Source: a bacterium (lineage in GTDB: Bacteria > KSB1 > UBA2214). From it: 18,408 nt of DNA. The DNA lies in the NCBI GenBank assembly GCA_029560815.1, contig JAKQKF010000514.1, forward strand, positions 1-18,408. Reading direction: 5' to 3'. This document shows, piece by piece, positions 14,674 through 18,408 of this stretch. A program made the translations under genes and the position numbers. Position 1 is the first letter of the stretch. Each line of letters opens with the position of its first letter. The notes below the pieces were generated by a model, which worked only from the letters and a program-made list of their open reading frames with translations, was not told where the DNA came from and did not search any database.

Positions 14674-15141
14674 ATGGCCAACGAAGTCGAACGTAAATTC
14701 CTTGTCAAGGGCGAATTCGCCCCCTTCGCCAACAAAAAGACCCGCATCATCCAGGGCTATCTCTCCTCCGTGCCCGAACGGACCGTGCGCGTCCGCGTCA
14801 AGGGCGACAAGGGCTACATCACCATTAAAGGCATCGGCAATGCCTCGGGTGCCAGCCGCTATGAATGGGAAAAAGAGATCCCCGTCAGCGAGGCCGAAGA
14901 GCTGCTCAAGATCTGCGAGCCCGGTGTGATCGACAAATGCCGCTACCAGGTCAGCGCCGGGGTGCACACCTTTGAGGTCGATGAGTTTTATGGCGAGAAT
15001 CAGGGACTGGTCGTCGCCGAGGTGGAACTGGCCGGGGAGGAGGATTTCTTTGAAAAGCCGTCATGGCTCGGCGAAGAGGTCACCGGCGACGTCCGCTACT
15101 ATAATTCGATGCTGATGAAGAACCCCTATACCCGGTGGTGA
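14674..15141 (+). CDS. CYTH-domain triphosphatase (TTM family)
   Basis: A 155-residue stand-alone CYTH protein of the size of bacterial triphosphate tunnel metalloenzymes. The signature ExExK is EVERK (4-8). The tunnel's basic residues Arg39, Arg41, Lys52, Lys88 and Arg90 and acidic metal ligands Glu64, Glu66, Asp103, Glu116 and Glu118 are all present at the expected spacing. Short bacterial members characterised so far hydrolyse inorganic tripolyphosphate; a few related proteins act on thiamine triphosphate or make cAMP. Tripolyphosphatase is the likeliest activity, and the DUF47-Pit pair in the same operon fits phosphate metabolism. GGAG precedes the ATG. It lies 68 bp after the preceding gene. 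Confidence 0.92.
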   Translation: MANEVERKFLVKGEFAPFANKKTRIIQGYLSSVPERTVRVRVKGDKGYITIKGIGNASGASRYEWEKEIPVSEAEELLKICEPGVIDKCRYQVSAGVHTFEVDEFYGENQGLVVAEVELAGEEDFFEKPSWLGEEVTGDVRYYNSMLMKNPYTRW

Positions 15142-15208
15142 TTTCAGCCAGGATCTGGTTCATCTCCTCCGCCGCCCGGCGGGGGGATACTTACGGAGTC
15201 CGTTTGCC

Positions 15209-16804
15209 ATGACGCCATTCGATCCCCTCGATATGCATAATTACCGTATCGAGCAGCTGCCGAAACGGGCGAAGGGCCGGTTTGAAAAAGGGCTTGCTGC
15301 GGCGGGTCCCTTTCTCGCGTTGGCCGCGTTCATCCTCTTGGGCTGGCTGGTCAAGCTCCCTTTCCTGCAGGAGATCGAGGCCTCCATGCTGACCTCGGCT
15401 CAGGCCAAGGCGGCCTTTGCCAAACTCGGTGCGGCGGCCTTTACCCGCAGTAACGAGATGATGCTGGCGATCTTTGCCGCCAGCCTCATCCTCTGGATGA
15501 CCGAGGCCATTCCCAACTATCTGACCTCGCTCATCGTCATTATCGCGCTGGTGCTCACCAGCGTGCTGCCCGAAAAGACCGCCTATGCCCAGCTGGGCCA
15601 TGAGGTGATGTGGCTCAACATCATGTCTTTCGTCCTGGCGAGCATGCTGGTGGCGACGGGTGTGGCCAAGCGCTTCGCCCTCTGGTTCATCCTCCGCTTT
15701 GGCAAGAATGCCAACCGGATCTTTCTCAGTTTCATCTTTATCAACCTGCTGCTCTCCGCTTTCATCTCGGCGACCACAGCCAAGGCGGCCATTCTGCTGC
15801 CCATCTTTATGGTGATCGCGGCCATCTATGGCGCGCGCGGCGGCGACGAGAAAAACAATTTCGGCCGCAGCATTGTGATCCAGAATCTCTTTGAGATCAA
15901 TGTCGGCGCCAGCGCTTTCATGACCGGTTCAGGAGCCAATCTCCTCGCCGTCTCGTTGATCGCCGGGGCCATCGGCACACAGGTTTTCTTTTCCGACTGG
16001 ATGACGGCCATGCTGCCGGTCGCGATCCTGCTCATGCTGATCGGCTATCTCCTCGCCTACAAACTCTTTTTCCCGCTCAAGCCGGAGGAAAGGCTGCCTC
16101 AGATCGAGGGCGGCATGGAGAGGCTGCGTCAGGAGTATCAAAGCCTCGGCAAGACGGATATTCAGGAGATCAAGGCGATCATTCTCTTCATCGCCATACT
16201 CGGTTTCTGGGCGACCGACCGCGTGCACGGTATCAGCCCGACAGCGGTCGCCTTTGTCGGGGCGATCGTCGCTCTGCTGCCGCGTATCGGGATCGTCAAC
16301 TGGAACGACGTCGACATCCCCTGGCATCTGATGCTTTTTTCGGCCGGGGCCTATGCCCTGGGGGCCGGATTGAGCGCGACGGATCTGCCGGTGCTTGCCG
16401 TTAACGCCTTTTTCGACCATGCCGGCATCGGCGACGGGACCCCTTTCTGGGCGATCTTTATGCTGCTGACCGGGGTGATGATCTTCAGCGCCCTGCTCTT
16501 CCAGTCCAAGACCATGCGCTGCATGATCTTCGTGCCGATCGCCATCGGTGTCGCCGGCCGTTTCGGGTTCAGCGTCATCAGCCTGGCCCTGCCGGTGGCC
16601 TTTATGATTGAGCACGTCTATGTGCTGCCCTTCAACAGCAAGCCGGCGGCTTTACTTTACGAGACCGACCGCTATTCCATGGGCGATGCCTTCCGGTTCG
16701 GTTTTACCATGATGGTGATCGCATGGCTGCTCAACATCATCGCCGGCGAGACCTGGTTCAGAACGCTCGGCATCACCCCGAACGGCGTTTTCGGCCTCTT
16801 TTAA
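15209..16804 (+). CDS. SLC13/DASS-family anion transporter
   Basis: A 531-residue membrane protein with about 11-12 transmembrane segments, of the divalent anion:sodium symporter family (dicarboxylate, citrate, sulfate or phosphate). The two inverted repeats each carry the place of the conserved Ser-Asn-Thr motif: SATTAKAAILLP (187-198) and QSKTMRCMIFVP (432-443). GSGANLLAVS (240-249) corresponds to the glycine-rich sodium/substrate loop. The changes SNT to SAT and SNT to SKT, the second placing a Lys where sodium is usually bound, suggest sodium-independent or exchange transport; this is inference. The first 30 residues are a hydrophilic N-terminus. ACGGAG lies 10 nt before the ATG. Its neighbours handle phosphate, so phosphate or a phosphorylated or carboxylated anion is possible as substrate. 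Confidence 0.87.
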   Translation: MTPFDPLDMHNYRIEQLPKRAKGRFEKGLAAAGPFLALAAFILLGWLVKLPFLQEIEASMLTSAQAKAAFAKLGAAAFTRSNEMMLAIFAASLILWMTEAIPNYLTSLIVIIALVLTSVLPEKTAYAQLGHEVMWLNIMSFVLASMLVATGVAKRFALWFILRFGKNANRIFLSFIFINLLLSAFISATTAKAAILLPIFMVIAAIYGARGGDEKNNFGRSIVIQNLFEINVGASAFMTGSGANLLAVSLIAGAIGTQVFFSDWMTAMLPVAILLMLIGYLLAYKLFFPLKPEERLPQIEGGMERLRQEYQSLGKTDIQEIKAIILFIAILGFWATDRVHGISPTAVAFVGAIVALLPRIGIVNWNDVDIPWHLMLFSAGAYALGAGLSATDLPVLAVNAFFDHAGIGDGTPFWAIFMLLTGVMIFSALLFQSKTMRCMIFVPIAIGVAGRFGFSVISLALPVAFMIEHVYVLPFNSKPAALLYETDRYSMGDAFRFGFTMMVIAWLLNIIAGETWFRTLGITPNGVFGLF

Positions 16805-16824
16805 TCAGCTTATGAGGCGGAGTT

Positions 16825-17469
16825 ATGTCACTCCTGTTTAAAAAGAACAAGCAGACCGAGATCCAGATCGATGAATTTCTCGATCTGGTCATCAAGGGGG
16901 GGCTCATCTTCAAGCAGGCCGTACGATTCTATCTGCAGGGCCGGCGTGAGGAATTCGAGAGCCATCTCAGGGAACTGTGCGAGACCGAGGAGAAGGGCGA
17001 CGAACTGCGCCGGCAGATCGAAAGCAAGCTCTATCTGCGCACCCTCATTCCCGAATCCCGCGGCGATGTGCTCGGCCTGCTCGAGAGTTCGGACAAGGTG
17101 CTCAATCAGACTACCGAGACCCTGATGCAGTTTTCGGTCGAATGCCCGGTCATTCCCGAGGATCTCCATCCCGTTTTCATCGACGTCTCGGAGTATGCCG
17201 TCAGCGCCGAGGAGGGGATGGTCAAGGCCATCCGCGCCTACTTTCGCGATCTCGCCGCAGTCCGCGACCATGTCAACAAGGTCCTTTTTTACCGCAAGGA
17301 GGCCAACAAGAGCGCGGAAAAATTCAAGCGCGCTGTTTTCGGCGGGGATCTGCGCCTGAGCCATAAAATCCACCTCCGCTACTTCGCCTATCATATCGAG
17401 TTGATCGCCGAAGAGGCCGAGGACGTCTGCGACCGGTTATCGATCGCCACCATCAAACGCTATATTTAG
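16825..17469 (+). CDS. DUF47 / PhoU-like Pit accessory protein
   Basis: A 214-residue all-helical cytoplasmic protein of the DUF47 family (PhoU-related), which pairs with Pit phosphate permeases across bacteria and archaea and is thought to control them. Typical features are the E-x-K-G-D-E-L-R-R segment (72-80 region: ETEEKGDELRRQI) near residue 50-65, the TLIPESRGDVLGLLESSD stretch just after, and KSAEKFKRAVF (near 162-172). There is no transmembrane segment. GAGGCGGAG precedes the ATG. It sits 20 bp after the transporter gene and 10 bp before the Pit gene, so it is cotranscribed with both. Confidence 0.9.
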   Translation: MSLLFKKNKQTEIQIDEFLDLVIKGGLIFKQAVRFYLQGRREEFESHLRELCETEEKGDELRRQIESKLYLRTLIPESRGDVLGLLESSDKVLNQTTETLMQFSVECPVIPEDLHPVFIDVSEYAVSAEEGMVKAIRAYFRDLAAVRDHVNKVLFYRKEANKSAEKFKRAVFGGDLRLSHKIHLRYFAYHIELIAEEAEDVCDRLSIATIKRYI

Positions 17470-17479
17470 CAAATCCGGT

Positions 17480-18408
17480 ATGATCTGGTTTTTCCTGACA
17501 AGCGGTCTTTTTCTGGGATGGTCTCTCGGCGCCAAGGATGCAGCCAATGTCTTCGGCACGGCGGTCGGCTCACGCATGGTGCGTTTCAAGGTGGCCGCTG
17601 CCATCGCCAGCCTCTTTGTGATCCTCGGGGCCGTCGTGGAGGGCGCCGGCGTCACCGAGACCCTGGGTCACCTGGGTGCGGTCAACGCCATCGCGGGTTC
17701 CTTCACCGTCGCACTCGCCGCAGGGCTGACCATCGCCTGGATGACGCGCGCCAGAATTCCGGTTGCGACCTCGCAGGCGATCGTCGGGGCGATCGTGGGC
17801 TGGAATCTCTTCACCGGTTCCCCGACGGATCTGGGGGTGCTCTCCAAAATCGTCGCGACCTGGTTCATCTCCCCGCTGCTCGCGGCGATCTTTGCCATCC
17901 TGATTTATCTGCTTTTCAAATTCGTTCTCGGCCGGGCGCGCATCCATATGCTCCGCCTCGACGCCTATACCCGCGCGGGGCTGATCGTCGTCGGCGCACT
18001 CGGATCGTATACGCTGGGGGCCAACAACATCGCCAACGTCATGGGCGTTTTCGTGCCCGCCTCCCCCTTTCACGATATCCATCTTTTCGATCTCTTCACC
18101 CTCCATGGCACCCAGCAGCTCTTCCTGCTCGGGGCCCTGGCCATCGCCGTCGGAATTTTCACCTACTCCCGCCGGATGATGCTCTCTGTGAGCAACGACA
18201 TCTTTACCCTTACGCCGATCCTGGCCCTGATCGTCGTCCTCGCTCATACGATCGTGCTCTTTCTCTTCGCTTCCACAGGCCTGAAAAGCCTGCTTATCTC
18301 CCTGGGCCTGCCCTCGATTCCCCTGGTGCCGGTCTCGAGCTCGCAGGCGATCGTCGGGGCGATTTTCGGCATCGGCATTGTCAAGGGGGCAAAGGGGGTC
18401 AACTTTAA
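17480..18408 (+). CDS. Pit-family inorganic phosphate transporter (3' end outside window)
   Basis: 309 codons are visible with no stop before the window edge, so nearly the whole protein is here. The two inverted repeats are clear: LGAKDAANVFGTAVGS (16-31) with ATSQAIVGAIVG (96-107), and LGANNIANVMG (179-189) with SSSQAIVGAIFG (286-297). About nine transmembrane segments are visible. It imports inorganic phosphate with sodium or protons. The first repeat reads GAKD where GAND is usual, changing Asn19 to Lys. The ribosome site is weak, and the gene lies 10 bp after DUF47, so translation is probably coupled. The TAA formed by the last three bases is not in this reading frame. Confidence 0.93.
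   Translation, partial: MIWFFLTSGLFLGWSLGAKDAANVFGTAVGSRMVRFKVAAAIASLFVILGAVVEGAGVTETLGHLGAVNAIAGSFTVALAAGLTIAWMTRARIPVATSQAIVGAIVGWNLFTGSPTDLGVLSKIVATWFISPLLAAIFAILIYLLFKFVLGRARIHMLRLDAYTRAGLIVVGALGSYTLGANNIANVMGVFVPASPFHDIHLFDLFTLHGTQQLFLLGALAIAVGIFTYSRRMMLSVSNDIFTLTPILALIVVLAHTIVLFLFASTGLKSLLISLGLPSIPLVPVSSSQAIVGAIFGIGIVKGAKGVNF

Noticed and set aside
17518..18408. Open frame on the plus strand ending in TAA at the window edge
   Set aside because: It is Arg/Gly/Asp-rich and out of frame with the Pit gene, whose conserved repeats occupy the same DNA.
1..18408. The window as an archaeal genome, based on GatDE
   Set aside because: GAFTGA activator, two sigma-54 promoters and NtrB-like kinase are bacterial features, spread over the whole window.

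Overview
This window is GC-rich and tightly packed. It looks like a bacterial chromosome segment. The strongest evidence is an NtrC-type response regulator with an intact sigma-54 contact loop (GAFTGA), and two sequences that match the sigma-54 -24/-12 promoter consensus. Most genes also have good Shine-Dalgarno sites, and several overlap end to start (ATGA or GTGA). The most surprising content is gatE and gatD, the two subunits of the Glu-tRNA(Gln) amidotransferase normally regarded as archaeal. A deep-branching bacterial lineage of the FCB/Calditrichota/KSB1 kind would fit, but this is inference and cannot be fixed from the sequence.

Layout. (1) 14-2341, minus: an atypical transketolase-family enzyme. 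(2) 2342-2593: a divergent regulatory region with three phased GGTACA half-sites, an AT-rich tract and a sigma-54 promoter. It drives a secreted WxxGxW/Arg-Asp-repeat protein (2594-3124), which ends in a strong terminator. (3) 3359-4726, minus: a GH1 beta-glucosidase. (4) 5002-9669, plus: a four-gene run gatE-metV-metF-gatD, in which two methylenetetrahydrofolate reductase genes sit between the two amidotransferase subunits. (5) 9750-13720, minus: a signalling operon made of a membrane-anchored PhnD-like binding protein, a HAMP histidine kinase, a sigma-54 activator and a small DUF2007 protein, all with overlapping ends. (6) 13973-18408, plus: a divergent operon with a CYTH-like protein, a canonical CYTH triphosphatase, a SLC13/DASS anion transporter, a DUF47 PhoU-like protein and a Pit phosphate permease that is cut by the window edge.

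How the parts fit. The divergent region between (5) and (6) contains a perfect 17-bp palindrome, then an AT-rich stretch, then a near-perfect sigma-54 promoter 40 bp before the first gene of (6). The simplest reading is that the PhnD-like protein senses an oxyanion (phosphate or a relative) and signals through the kinase to the activator. The activator would bind the palindrome and switch on the CYTH/anion-transport/Pit operon from the sigma-54 promoter. This would be a sigma-54-controlled phosphate or polyphosphate homeostasis module, distinct from PhoBR. The genes and sites are seen directly; the regulatory wiring and the ligand are inferred.
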